From: Streptomyces sp. MMG1533
Lineage (GTDB): Bacteria; Actinomycetota; Actinomycetes; Streptomycetales; Streptomycetaceae
Direction of reading: 5' to 3'
Assembly: GCF_001279775.1 (NCBI RefSeq)
Contig: NZ_LGDG01000241.1
Span: 1-64,000, forward strand
DNA: 64,000 bases
Part shown: positions 52,842 through 61,676 of the stretch, in pieces
Layout of the letters: each line of letters begins with the position of its first letter
Numbering within the stretch: position 1 is the stretch's first letter
The notes under the pieces: generated by a model
The model's input: only the letters and a program-made list of their open reading frames with translations
Database searches by the model: none
What the model was told of the DNA's origin: nothing
Made by a program: the position numbers and the translations under genes

Positions 52842-53822
52842 TCAGCGAGGAGCCGCCTCCTGGAACCACCGGGACACGGCCTCGGCGCGGTTGGCGGCCC
52901 CGAGCTTGCGCAGGATGTTCTTGACGTGCGACTTCACCGTGCCCTCGGAGATCACGAGGCGGCGCGCGATCTTCGCGTTGGTGTCCCCGCCGGCGAGGAG
53001 CCGCAGCACGTCCACCTCGCGGGGAGTCAGTGAGCCGCCGGGGGTCTTCGCCGTCGGTGGGTCGACGATCCTGAGCGGGGCTGGGGCGTGGTGGCCCGCC
53101 TCCGGTGACTCGGCCGGCGGTTCGCTCTCGTGGGCCAGACAGGCCTGGACGGAGTCCGTGAGAGTCCGGGACAGTCCGTGCACCCTGCGCTGCAGGCGTT
53201 CCAGGCGATTTCTGGTCTCCGCGAGTTCCGACAGGCAGGCGAAGTGCACGGCGAAGAGCGCCAGGATGTCGCGGTCGAGTTCGTCGACCTCGGGCCCCGG
53301 TGGCAGGCGGTCCGCGTGCAGCATGCCGACGACTCGACCCTGGGACACGACCGGTGCCGTGACGAACGCTCTCGTGCCGGTCGCGGTGGCCAGCCAGTGA
53401 GGCACGCCGGGACGGCCCTGTACATCGGTGACGAGGGAGGACGTACCGCAGCGGACGACCTCCGCGCTGACCGGCCGCGGCACGACACGCCACTCGCGGC
53501 CGGAGACGACCTGCCCGACGGCGCGGGTCCGGTCCGGCTCGCGGGAGGTGTGGAACCGCTCGACCACGCATCTCGACCCCTCCAGCCGCGACACCATCGC
53601 GCGGTCGAACCCGAGGGAGCACAGGGAACGGGTGGCGAGTTCGGCGAGTCGGTGCGGGTCGGTCACATCCCGCAGCTCGGCGATGCTCCCCAAGACCTGT
53701 TGGACGACGAAGGACGCGTCGTCCGGCCGACGCGGGCCGACCCGCCGGCCGACGACCCCCCGGGGGGTGTCCGGACCAGAAGCGGCAGCGCGCGGGGCCG
53801 GCTCGCCAGCTCTCGGGCTCAT
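52842..53822 (-). CDS. GAF-domain LuxR-family regulator
   Basis: 326 residues from ATG 53822 (GGAGG 5 bp upstream). A GAF-like sensor spans about 35-190 ([36 protein letters not shown]). A helix (about 195-225) leads to a C-terminal LuxR helix-turn-helix ([36 protein letters not shown]). The GAF pocket may bind a small aromatic. It lies upstream of the P450 operon in the same direction and divergent from the LuxR ATPase, so it probably activates the operon. Confidence 0.9.
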   Translation of the reverse strand: MSPRAGEPAPRAAASGPDTPRGVVGRRVGPRRPDDASFVVQQVLGSIAELRDVTDPHRLAELATRSLCSLGFDRAMVSRLEGSRCVVERFHTSREPDRTRAVGQVVSGREWRVVPRPVSAEVVRCGTSSLVTDVQGRPGVPHWLATATGTRAFVTAPVVSQGRVVGMLHADRLPPGPEVDELDRDILALFAVHFACLSELAETRNRLERLQRRVHGLSRTLTDSVQACLAHESEPPAESPEAGHHAPAPLRIVDPPTAKTPGGSLTPREVDVLRLLAGGDTNAKIARRLVISEGTVKSHVKNILRKLGAANRAEAVSRWFQEAAPR

Positions 53823-54004
53823 GAGATCCTCCACATCGTTGTGACGGCCCCCTCACTGTGTTCCGGGCGGCTGCCGGTCGCCGAGGGGAGAATTCCCGCT
53901 CTCCTACCTGGACGTCACCGTCCGGGTGGTGGGCAGAATGCACATGCATGCCGACAGCCGGTCCTGTCCGGGCCTGGCTGGAACGCTCGACGAGGAGAAC
54001 GCGC

Positions 54005-56353
54005 ATGGGCCACGGGCATCGCTCCGTCGTCACCCCGGACCCCGCTACGGTCCTCCCGGTGCGCGAGCTCCCCACGGCCCTCACCCGTCTCCATGGCCGC
54101 AGGGCCGAGGCCGCGGACATCAAGAGGAAGCTCGGCGAGTCGCGCCTGGTGACCCTCACCGGCTTCGGAGGCGTGGGCAAGACCCGGATCGCGCTGCACG
54201 TGGCCCACGAGCTCCGGCGGAGCTTCCCCGGCGGCGTCGGCTGGGCGGAACTCGCGGACCTCCGGGAGCCGGCTCTGCTGGCCCAGACGGTGGAGGACGC
54301 GCTGGGCATCCCGGAGCAGCCGGGGCGCGACCCGGTATCGGTGCTCGTCGAGCACGTCCGCGACCGTCGCATGCTGATCGTGCTCGACAACTGCGAACAG
54401 CTGCTGGACGGGGTCGGTCGCCTGGCCCGGCAACTGCTCGCGGCCGCGCCGGGCCTGCGCATCCTCGCCACCAGTCGGCAGTCGCTCGGGGTCCCGGGCG
54501 AGACCCTGCTGCCGGTTCCACCGCTGCCGGTCCCTGTCGAAGGCACCCCACTCGAATCGGGTTCCGCCATCGGCTGCCCGTCCGTCGCCCTCTTCGTCGA
54601 GCGTGCCGCCGACCTGTCACCGGGGTTCCGGATCACGCCCGAGAACCAGGAGGCGGTGGCGGAACTCTGCCGGAAACTGGAGGGCATCCCGCTGGCGATC
54701 GAGCTCGCCGCCGCCGAGGTACGCGTCCTGTCGGTCCCGGAGCTCGTCCGGCGGCTCGATCCGCGTCTCCAACTGCTGCGGCACGGCGCGCGCACCCTGC
54801 CGCGCCGCCACCGCACCCTGCAGGCGACCCTCGACTGGAGCCACGAGCTGTGCACGCCCGGAGAGCGCCTGCTGTGGGCCCGGGCCTCGGTCTTCGCCGG
54901 CTGGTTCCCCCTCCAGGGGGCGGAGGCCGTCTGCGGCGACGACCGGCTCCCCCGCGAGGAGGTGTTCGAAGCGATGGCTGGACTGGTCGACAAGTCCGTC
55001 CTCGTACGGACCGAGACGCACGGTGAGATCCGGTTCCGGCTTCTGGAACCCCTGCGCGAGTACGGCCACGCCGAGCTTCGCCGTACCGGCGACCACGGCC
55101 TGTTCAGGGACCGCCATCTGGTGTGGGTCCGTGAGGTGTCGGACCTCGCGTGCGCACAGTGGTTCGGGCCGTCCCAGGAGCAGTGGTGTGTCGCTCTGCG
55201 GCTCGGGCGCGCCGATCTGCGCGCCGCCGTCGAGTACGCGCTGAGCCGGCCGGACCGTACACAGGACGCTCTGAGTCTGGTCGGCGACCCCTGGTTCCTG
55301 TGGGTGGCACTGTTCCTGCGAGAGGGACGGCACTGGCTCGAACGGGTGCTGGCGGCCGCGCCGCAGCCGGGTCCGCGGCGCGCGAAGGCGCTGGCCACAC
55401 TCGGCTTCGTCGCGGCCAGCCAGGGCGACACCGCCGCCGCGGCCGCGTACGCCGAGGAGTGCCTGTCGCTGTCGGCCACCGCCGGCCCCGCCGAGGTCCT
55501 GGCCTATGGGACTCAGGTCCTCGGGTATACGACGTCCTTGCGCACCCCCGAACAGGCACGCGCAGTCTTCGAGCGCGCGCTCGCCCTGTACGAATCGGCG
55601 CACGCGTACCCCGACTTCGCCGTCTGCGCACGCGTCAAGCTGGGTCTGTCCCTGGCCCTCCGGGGAGAGACGGACGCCGCCGCCGAGCATCTGCTGTACT
55701 GCCGGGACCTGTGCGAGCGCGCCGGCGAGCAGTGGCTCCATTCCTACGCCCTGGCGGGGCTCGCGCTCGTGCACGAGCGCCGGGGTGACCTCGACGGGGC
55801 CGTCGCCCTCGTGCGCCGGGCGATCCGCACGAAGCGGGTGTTCCAGGACACTCTCGGCCTGGCCATGTGCCTGGACCTGCTCGCCTGGATCAAGACCGAG
55901 ACGGGAGCCCCGAAGGAGGCCGCACTGCTGCTCGGCGGCGCGTCGCGGCTGTGGGAGTCCTTCGGCGCTCGGCTGTTCGGAGCGGAACACTGGCTTGTCC
56001 GGCGGACGGACGCCGAGGAGCGCGGCCGCCGTGCCATCGGCAGCCGGGCCTGGACCACGGCGTTCGACCGAGGCGCCGAGATGCCCAGGGAACAACTGCT
56101 CGCCGTCGCCCTGGAGGAGGAACAACCGCAGCGGCCGGAGCAGCCGAGCGGGGCCCTGACCCGCAGAGAGCAGCAGGTCGCCGAGCTCGTGGCCGACGGC
56201 ATGTCCAACAGGGAGATCGCGGAGCGTCTCGTCATAGCCCAGCGCACGGCCGAAGGACACGTCGAGAAGATCCTGACCAAACTGGGCTTCCGCTCACGCA
56301 GCCAGATCGCGGCGTGGATCGTCGAGCACGGTTCCTCAGCCCGGCTCGGTTGA
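54005..56353 (+). CDS. AfsR-like LuxR-family ATPase regulator
   Basis: 782 residues from ATG 54005 (GAGGAGA upstream). An NTPase domain has Walker A GFGGVGKT (53-60) and Walker B RMLIVLDNC, with an LATSRQSLGVPGE sensor. A winged helix follows, then a TPR-like helical array (about 400-680). The C-terminal LuxR HTH is LTRREQQVAELVADGMSNRE with TAEGHVEKILTKLGF. This is the predicted-ATPase LuxR type, close to but smaller than LAL regulators. It is divergent from the GAF-LuxR gene and likely controls the reductase and carbonic anhydrase downstream or the P450 operon. Confidence 0.9.
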   Translation: MGHGHRSVVTPDPATVLPVRELPTALTRLHGRRAEAADIKRKLGESRLVTLTGFGGVGKTRIALHVAHELRRSFPGGVGWAELADLREPALLAQTVEDALGIPEQPGRDPVSVLVEHVRDRRMLIVLDNCEQLLDGVGRLARQLLAAAPGLRILATSRQSLGVPGETLLPVPPLPVPVEGTPLESGSAIGCPSVALFVERAADLSPGFRITPENQEAVAELCRKLEGIPLAIELAAAEVRVLSVPELVRRLDPRLQLLRHGARTLPRRHRTLQATLDWSHELCTPGERLLWARASVFAGWFPLQGAEAVCGDDRLPREEVFEAMAGLVDKSVLVRTETHGEIRFRLLEPLREYGHAELRRTGDHGLFRDRHLVWVREVSDLACAQWFGPSQEQWCVALRLGRADLRAAVEYALSRPDRTQDALSLVGDPWFLWVALFLREGRHWLERVLAAAPQPGPRRAKALATLGFVAASQGDTAAAAAYAEECLSLSATAGPAEVLAYGTQVLGYTTSLRTPEQARAVFERALALYESAHAYPDFAVCARVKLGLSLALRGETDAAAEHLLYCRDLCERAGEQWLHSYALAGLALVHERRGDLDGAVALVRRAIRTKRVFQDTLGLAMCLDLLAWIKTETGAPKEAALLLGGASRLWESFGARLFGAEHWLVRRTDAEERGRRAIGSRAWTTAFDRGAEMPREQLLAVALEEEQPQRPEQPSGALTRREQQVAELVADGMSNREIAERLVIAQRTAEGHVEKILTKLGFRSRSQIAAWIVEHGSSARLG

Positions 56354-56500
56354 GCCGTATCTCCCGAACGAGGGAGACGGTCACCTCCGGCGCGTGATTC
56401 GGCGGACGGGTCCCCGCATCTACCGTAAAGCCGCATGGCGAGGCGTCGCGGCCGCACGCGACGGCCAGCGCGAGGAACCCCGGATCAGAGGCTTGGTGAC

Positions 56501-57757
56501 GTGAACGAACATGCCGTGCACACCCAACTCCCCCACCGAGTCGCCGTGGTGGGCGCCGGTCACGCCGGGGCGAACATGGCCGCCCTGTTGCGCCAGCGCG
56601 GGTACACCGGACAGGTCGTCCTCATCGGTGAGGAGAAGGAACCGCCTTATCAGCGACCTCCGTTGTCCAAGGAATACCTGAAGACGTCGCTGCCGGCCTC
56701 GGAACTCCTCATCAAACCCGAGGAGTTCTGGACGGACCAGGACATCGACACCCGCCTGGGTGTGGTCGTCGAGACGATCCGCCCGGATGACAACGAGGTC
56801 GTGCTGGACGGCGGTGAGCGCATCGCCTACGACACCCTCGTACTGGCCACCGGTGCCGTGCCCAGGGAGTTGGAGATCCCGGGTGCGGCCCTGGGCGGCG
56901 TCCATGTGCTGCGGACGCGGGGCGACGCGGACGCGCTGGGGGCCGGGCTCGGTCCGGGGCGCCGACTCGTGGTGGTCGGCGGTGGGTATGTGGGGCTGGA
57001 GGTCGCGGCATCGGCGCGCCACCTCAGCTCCGAGGTCGACGTACTGGAGCGTGAGGAGCGGCTGCTGTCCCGGGTGGCCGGTGCCCAGCTCGCCGAGTTC
57101 CTCCTCGCGTACCACGAGCGCCGGGGCGTCGGCGTCCACACCGGAGTGAACGTCGCCCGCTTCGAGGACCGGGGGGACGGTACCGTCGGCGCCGTCGTAC
57201 TGGCGGACGGCCGCACCTTCCCGTGCGATGCCGTGCTCGTCGGCGTCGGAGCCGTGCCGTGCGACGAACTCGCCCGCGCCGCCGGTCTGCGGTGTGAGGG
57301 CGGGATCGTGGTCGACGATCGCGCGCGGACCAGCCATCCCCAGGTGTACGCGGTCGGCGACGCCACACGCCGACGGCTCCCCCTCTACGAGGGAACCTTC
57401 CGGCTGGAGAGCATTCCCAGCGCCACGGAGCAGGCCCGGCAGGCGGTGGCGGCCATCATGTGCCTGTCGGCGCCGCCCGCCGAGGTCCCCTGGTTCTGGT
57501 CGGACCAGTTCGACGCGAAGATAAAGATCGCCGGACTCGTCGCGCAGGCGGACCGGTCCGTCCGGCGCGGCTCGCCCTCGGCCGGCGGCTTCGCGGTCTT
57601 CCACTTCAGCGGGCGGAGGGTGGTGGCCGTCGAGTCGGTCAACGCCGCTGCCGAGTTCATGGCGGGCAAGAAGCTCATCGCCCGGCGGGCCGAGACCGAC
57701 CCGGAGCGTCTGGCGGACCCCACCGTTCCTTTGCGGGAACTGGTGGGGCGGGGCTGA
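56501..57757 (+). CDS. FAD-dependent ferredoxin reductase (putidaredoxin reductase type)
   Basis: 418 residues from GTG 56501 (GAGG upstream); the frame opens earlier, at 56435, but that part is Arg-rich and unlike the family. RVAVVGAGHAGANMAALLRQ is the FAD turn, YQRPPLSKEYL the family hallmark, and VVVGGGYVGLEVA the NAD turn. YAVGDATRR and a Reductase_C domain complete it. It probably reduces the P450 ferredoxin (48292). It is a paralogue of the reductase at 16571, which serves the Rieske system. Confidence 0.92.
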   Translation: MNEHAVHTQLPHRVAVVGAGHAGANMAALLRQRGYTGQVVLIGEEKEPPYQRPPLSKEYLKTSLPASELLIKPEEFWTDQDIDTRLGVVVETIRPDDNEVVLDGGERIAYDTLVLATGAVPRELEIPGAALGGVHVLRTRGDADALGAGLGPGRRLVVVGGGYVGLEVAASARHLSSEVDVLEREERLLSRVAGAQLAEFLLAYHERRGVGVHTGVNVARFEDRGDGTVGAVVLADGRTFPCDAVLVGVGAVPCDELARAAGLRCEGGIVVDDRARTSHPQVYAVGDATRRRLPLYEGTFRLESIPSATEQARQAVAAIMCLSAPPAEVPWFWSDQFDAKIKIAGLVAQADRSVRRGSPSAGGFAVFHFSGRRVVAVESVNAAAEFMAGKKLIARRAETDPERLADPTVPLRELVGRG

Positions 57758-57854
57758 TCGCGAAGCCACGCGCACGTTGTTCCGCCTGTTCACAGGGTTG
57801 TGTGTCACGGGGGCGAATCATGACTCGGGAAACCGACAGAGAAGGGGTGTAAGC

Positions 57855-58019
57855 ATGGCCGGAGAGTCGATGACCACGGCAGGCGCCGCGGTCGGGGAAC
57901 GTGCGTTCCGGCCGGACGCACGAACGGACCGCCTCGGCAGCCGCGGCCACCGGACCGAGAGCGGACAGCACCGCCGGTTCGTCGCCGTCCTGCGCGACCT
58001 CGTCGCCCGGCGGCCGTAG
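57855..58019 (+). CDS. Small ORF (54 aa) upstream of the carbonic anhydrase gene
   Basis: ATG 57855 has GAAGGGG upstream and the frame ends two bases before the next start, so translation would be coupled. The Arg/Thr/Gly-rich product (MAGESMTTAGAAVGERAF...) matches nothing I know. The Arg-rich C-terminus FVAVLRDLVARRP might be helical. It could be a real small protein or just leader sequence. Confidence 0.4.
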   Translation: MAGESMTTAGAAVGERAFRPDARTDRLGSRGHRTESGQHRRFVAVLRDLVARRP

Positions 58020-58021
58020 CC

Positions 58022-58549
58022 ATGCCTCTCTACACGCTCGGCGGGTCGTCACCGGTCGTCCATCCGGACGCGTTCGTCGCGCCCACCGCCGTCCTGATCG
58101 GCGATGTCGTCGTGGAGGCGGGCGCATCGGTCTGGTACAACGCGGTGCTCCGGGCCGATTACTCGCGTATCACCGTGCGCCAGGGAGCCAACGTCCAGGA
58201 CGGCTCGGTACTGCACGGGTCACCCGACCTGCCCACGGAGGTGGGGCCGGGGGCAACTGTCGGCCACCTGTGCGTGGTGCACGGCGCGGTCATAGGCGAG
58301 GAGGCACTGATCGGGAACGGCAGTACCGTACTCGACGGCGCCCGCATCGGCGCGCGCTCCCTGGTCGCTGCCCATTCGCTGGTGCAGGCGGGGGCGGATT
58401 TCCCCCCGGAGACTCTCGTGGCCGGGACCCCGGCAGAGACCAAGATGTCCATCCTGGGGACCACCGCCGAACAATGGGTGCGGATCACCCCCGGCGCATA
58501 CCGTGAACTGGCCCGCAGACATGCCGTGGAGCTCAAGACGGTCGAGTAG
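58022..58549 (+). CDS. Gamma-carbonic-anhydrase-family hexapeptide protein (PaaY-like)
   Basis: 175 residues of left-handed beta-helix repeats. ASVWYNAVLRADYSRITV and QDGSVLHGSP open it. VGHLCVVHGAVIG follows, with His in LHG, GHL and VHG as expected for the trimer's metal site. LVAGTPAETKM and a C-terminal helix close it. PaaY relatives act as thioesterases that rescue CoA in phenylacetate catabolism, so a CoA-salvage role here is plausible. Carbonic anhydrase activity is the alternative. Confidence 0.88.
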   Translation: MPLYTLGGSSPVVHPDAFVAPTAVLIGDVVVEAGASVWYNAVLRADYSRITVRQGANVQDGSVLHGSPDLPTEVGPGATVGHLCVVHGAVIGEEALIGNGSTVLDGARIGARSLVAAHSLVQAGADFPPETLVAGTPAETKMSILGTTAEQWVRITPGAYRELARRHAVELKTVE

Positions 58550-58554
58550 CCGTT

Positions 58555-58595
58555 CGCCGTTGAGCCGGGCGGGTAACCCGCCCGGCTCAACGGCG
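58555..58595. terminator. 20-bp perfect hairpin terminator
   Basis: CGCCGTTGAGCCGGGCGGGT (58555-58574) is followed after one base by its exact complement (58576-58595); the real loop will be 3-5 bases. It lies 6 bp after the carbonic anhydrase stop. Confidence 0.92.
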
Positions 58596-58767
58596 ATGCA
58601 CTGGATGAGACGATCGGCCTTCGTGGCGATGGAACACACCGGCCACCTGTTTGCCCAGCGGCAGGTTCGCCGGCAAGAGCAATGAGATCCCGTCCTTCGG
58701 CCCGCTGCTCAAGAGCGTGGGCCCAACCAACGATCTTGTGCCTTTCGCGCCCGACACGGGCGGGCCG

Positions 58768-59445
58768 TCAGTCGCTCCAGCCTTGGAACGTGGCCACCTC
58801 GGCGAAGGGCGCGCGCTCGGAGCGCCAGTTGTTCGCCGGGTGGTCGGGGTCCTCGTACCCGATGGCCATGCCGCAGAAGAGCATCAGTTCCTCCGGCGGC
58901 TGGATGATCTCGGCCACGGTGCGATGGTGGATGGACCAGGCTTCCTGCGGGCAGCAGGCCAGTCCTTCGGCCGTGAGCAGCAACATCACGGTTTGCAGGT
59001 ACATACCGAGATCGGACCACTGGGCCGCCCCCATCTGCCGGTCGACGTAGCAGAACAGGCCGACCGGGGCGCCGAAGAGCTGGTAGTTCCGGGCGAACTG
59101 CCGTTGTCGGCCCGCCTTGTCCTCGCGGGGCACGGCGAGGGCCGAGTACAGCTGCTCGCCCAAAGCGAAGCGGCGGTCCCGGTACGGCGAGGTGAGACCG
59201 GGCGGGTAGATCGGGTACTCGGGCTCGTCGGGGGCCGGACCGGTGGCGAGGCGCTCGGCCATCAGGTTCTTCAGCTGGTCCAGCACGCTTCCGGTCAGCA
59301 GGTACGGACGCCACGGCTGGAGGTTGCCGCCGGAGGGGGCACGGCACGCCGTGTCGAGGACGCGTTCCAAAGTCGCACGCGATACCGGGGTGTCGAGAAA
59401 ACCCCGAATCGATCGGCGTTTCATCACTGCTTCGCGCACGTCCAT
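58768..59445 (-). CDS. Nitroreductase-family FMN oxidoreductase
   Basis: 225 residues. KRRSIRGFLDTPVSRATLERVL and APSGGNLQPWRPYLLTG are the FMN-binding blocks. LTAEGLACCPQEAW and LFCGMAIGYEDPDHPANN are the C-terminal blocks of the nitroreductase family. It reduces nitro groups, quinones or enoates using NAD(P)H. Regulon palindrome site E lies about 88 bp upstream, which links it to the catabolic genes. Quinone detoxification during catechol metabolism would fit. Confidence 0.9.
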   Translation of the reverse strand: MDVREAVMKRRSIRGFLDTPVSRATLERVLDTACRAPSGGNLQPWRPYLLTGSVLDQLKNLMAERLATGPAPDEPEYPIYPPGLTSPYRDRRFALGEQLYSALAVPREDKAGRQRQFARNYQLFGAPVGLFCYVDRQMGAAQWSDLGMYLQTVMLLLTAEGLACCPQEAWSIHHRTVAEIIQPPEELMLFCGMAIGYEDPDHPANNWRSERAPFAEVATFQGWSD

Positions 59446-59531
59446 CAGATGTCCTCCAGCGCAGGCCGCCCCCTATGGGCCGCATGTCGGTGGGCCACGC
59501 TAGCCGGGCCCCGGATCGCTCTGCCGCCCCC

Positions 59532-59548
59532 GTTCCGAGGGCCGGAAT
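59532..59548. promoter_or_regulatory. TTCC-N7-GGAA palindrome, site E
   Basis: TTCC-GAGGGCC-GGAA (59533-59547) lies upstream of the nitroreductase. It falls in the gap 59446-59838, which otherwise holds only a short plus-strand stretch (RDALLVAAAADLVQRG near 59675-59720) faintly like a TetR N-terminus. Confidence 0.55.
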
Positions 59549-59838
59549 CCCTGGTGCAGGCTGCGCGGCCGACCGCGGTGAGCCAGTCTTGATGTCGCAC
59601 GTTCACGAAGTCGGCCCACTCCCGAGGCTGCCGTCTCCAGCACCCAGCCCCGGGCGGCGGCGCGAAGCCGAGCCGGGACGCGCTGCTCGTCGCGGCCGCG
59701 GCCGATCTCGTGCAACGGGGGCCGGTATCCAGGTCGGATCGGGCAGCGGAGGACCTGCGCGCGCAGTCTGGCGGTTGCCGGGCACTTCGCCGAGCACCGG
59801 GTCGTCGGAGGGAAAAGGTCGTCAGCGACGGCAACAGT

Positions 59839-60018
59839 CAAGACCCGCTTGGTCAACTGCTGCAGCAGCCCACCCTGCCCCGTCAGCTGCAGCCCCTCCG
59901 ACCGGGCCCGCTCCACCAGCATCGCGACCAGTTGCTCGTCGGACACGGACGCAGGCTGCCCAGGATGGGCACTCTCCACAGGCTCCACGGTCTCCAACTC
60001 CGCGGCGGCATCAGTCAC
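59839..60018 (-). mobile_element. IS256-family transposase, 5' fragment only
   Basis: The first 60 codons are an IS256-family transposase start. After an acidic lead (VEPVESAHPGQPASVSDEQ) comes QLVAMLVERARSEGLQLTG, then LLQQLTKRVL. After this the frame runs into unrelated sequence, so the catalytic DDE part is gone. The 60 bp before the start (to about 60075) may retain the element's end. It marks the right border of the catabolic island. Confidence 0.8.
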
Positions 60019-60241
60019 TTGACGTCTCTCCCGTGATCGTCGGATCCGCCGTTGGATTTACACTCCGCCCAGTTCGACCGGTTCCGTCGGCAGGCCCAGT
60101 TCGGGCACGAGACGACCATGAACGACGGTGGGTGGTGTGTTCCTCCAGGACCTGTGGTTCCTCCGGGTCGAAGGCGTTGGGCGAAGGCGAGCTGGTGATC
60201 GTGCGGGCCCGCGCATCGGCGGAGCAGGGCTCTCTGAGGTG

Positions 60242-60713
60242 TCAGGCCGCGCCGTCTGCTCTCCCGCCCGGCGGGCGGTGTTCCCAGCGCGTTCCTCCCT
60301 GGAGCTCCAGGACGGGGGCGCCGGAGTCGTTGGTGAGGGCGCCCCGACTGCGGACGACGGCGGCGACGTTGTCGCGGGGGCGTACCTCCACGATCTCCAT
60401 CGTGCCGCGCAGCACGTCCCCGGGCCGGACCGGCGCCCGCATGCGCAGGGAACTGATCTCCCGGCCGGCGATGACGGCGGCGCGGGAGAAGACCGCGTCC
60501 ACCAGGAGCCGTTGCAGGACCGCCAGGGTGTGGAAACCGCTGGCTATGAGGCCCACGAAACGACTCCTTGCCGCCGCGTCCTCGTCCGTGTGCAGCGGCA
60601 GCGGGTCGAAGCGACGGCCGAAATCGAGGATCTCCTCCTGGAGACCTTGGCGCTGCCCAGGTCGAACACGGCCCCGGGTGAAGGTCCTCGGCGTACAGCC
60701 GCACGACGCTCAC
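60242..60713 (-). pseudogene. MaoC-like hydratase pseudogene (two frameshifts)
   Basis: Piecewise reading gives one MaoC/(R)-enoyl-CoA-hydratase-like protein. VVRLYAEDLHPG, then VFDLGSAKVSR in the next frame, then ILDFGRRFDPLPLHTDEDAA and GLIASGFHTLAVLQRLLVDA in a third. Two single-base losses (near 60675 and 60647) break it. The hotdog core with Asp and His is present, and the last 104 codons are open from a GTG. Either it decayed recently or the base calls are wrong. It would hydrate an enoyl-CoA. Confidence 0.75.
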
Positions 60714-60852
60714 CGCCGGTCCGACGCCCACGCCGGCCCTCCCGGGCTTTGGCATGGGCTGAACCGGTGGATGTGCCTGCCGAGTCGCATGCGGTTCTCC
60801 GTTCATCTCATCCTGCTGGGGTGGTCGTTGACGATGGTTTGTGCTCGCCGGC

Positions 60853-61124
60853 TACGAGGCGACGGTGGTGATCTCCGCGGTGTCCAGCCAGGTGGCGTGG
60901 ACCCCCGAACGGCGCGCGCTGTGGCAGATGCAGCCGGGCCGGTTCGGTCGTGGTCTGGACGTCGAGAGTTCGGCGAGGTGGGTGTCCATGAGGGTCGAGG
61001 ATTAGCCGTCGTCCTCGCTGCTCGCTGGGGGTTTGGGGACGAACATAGCCTCGCCACCGTACTTGTCGCCGCAGTCGAGGTAACCGAGTTCCTTCTCCTC
61101 GACGAGGCCATACTTCAGGACCAT
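60853..61124 (-). pseudogene. Carotenoid oxygenase / lignostilbene dioxygenase fragment
   Basis: A 40-codon open piece (61124 to a TAA at 61002) ends KYGGEAMFVPKPPASSEDDG, the C-terminal signature of RPE65/carotenoid-cleavage oxygenases. Beyond the stop, LDVQTTTEPARLHLPQRAPFG and GVHATWLDTAEITTVAS continue the family pattern in two other frames. The N-terminal three quarters with the iron ligands are missing. It is a dead remnant, perhaps of an enzyme that cleaved stilbene- or carotenoid-like double bonds. Confidence 0.68.
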
Positions 61125-61179
61125 TTATCCTGCCCGAGGGCCGGCCCCCAGAGGGAGACCACCGGGGCCAGGTCGGCCA

Positions 61180-61440
61180 CGGCGGAAAAGGCGAGTTGAT
61201 TCTGGGTGTGCGTCTCCATGTAGACGAAGACGAAGTAGAAGGCTGCGGCCTGGAGCGCGATGCAGCCGATCACTTGGAGGCTCTGCCGCCAACTGGTCCG
61301 CAGAGCCACCAGGATCAGTGCCTCGCCGAGTCTGCCGGATTCCCGCAGCTCTTCGAACTCGGGGGTTCGCGCAGCTTGAGCCGTAGGTAGAGGCCGGTCA
61401 GGACCAGGGGACCGGCGATGGGGAAGGGGCGCGCCAGAGG
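61180..61440 (-). pseudogene. MHS-type MFS transporter fragment
   Basis: AGPLVLTGLYLRLKLRE, then after a frame change PEFEELRESGRLGEA, RTSWRQSLQVIGCIALQAAA and FYFVFVYMETHTQNQLAFS. These match the middle loop and following helices of metabolite:H+ symporter (MHS) family transporters. Both ends are missing. It may be what remains of the uptake system of the pathway; no intact transporter gene is seen in the window. Confidence 0.65.
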
Positions 61441-61620
61441 TGCACAGCAGGTCGGTGATCAGGTAGCCGCTGAGGACGAAGAACACGTCGACGCCGAGAG
61501 GAGCGCCGGGCAGTCAGGAGGGGTCGACGTGGCATATGGCGACGAGCACGACGGCCGTCGTCCGGACGCCGTCGAGCCCGTGCAGGTAGGACGAAGGGCG
61601 GGCGGGGGCGAGTTCATGGA
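61441..61620 (-). pseudogene. Acyltransferase-3 family N-terminal fragment
   Basis: YLHGLDGVRTTAVVLVAICH, then a TGA where the family has Trp, then LPGAPLGVDVFFVLSGYLIT. This is the first 60 residues of a membrane acyltransferase-3 (OatA-like) protein. It breaks off at about 61441 into the transporter fragment, so two dead genes are fused. Confidence 0.7.
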
Positions 61621-61676
61621 TGGCGGGGCGCCTCATCACGAGGGGCCTGCCGTTCCGCACGGGGTCCTGGTGTCGT

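Noticed and set aside
52573..55479. 968-codon minus-strand frame across two LuxR genes
   Set aside because: Composition is Arg/Ser/Pro-rich noise and it runs antisense or out of frame to two clear regulators.
60803..61111. 102-codon minus-strand ORF taken as a hypothetical gene
   Set aside because: Ser/Arg/Pro-rich frame out of phase with the recognisable carotenoid-oxygenase remnant covering the same bases.
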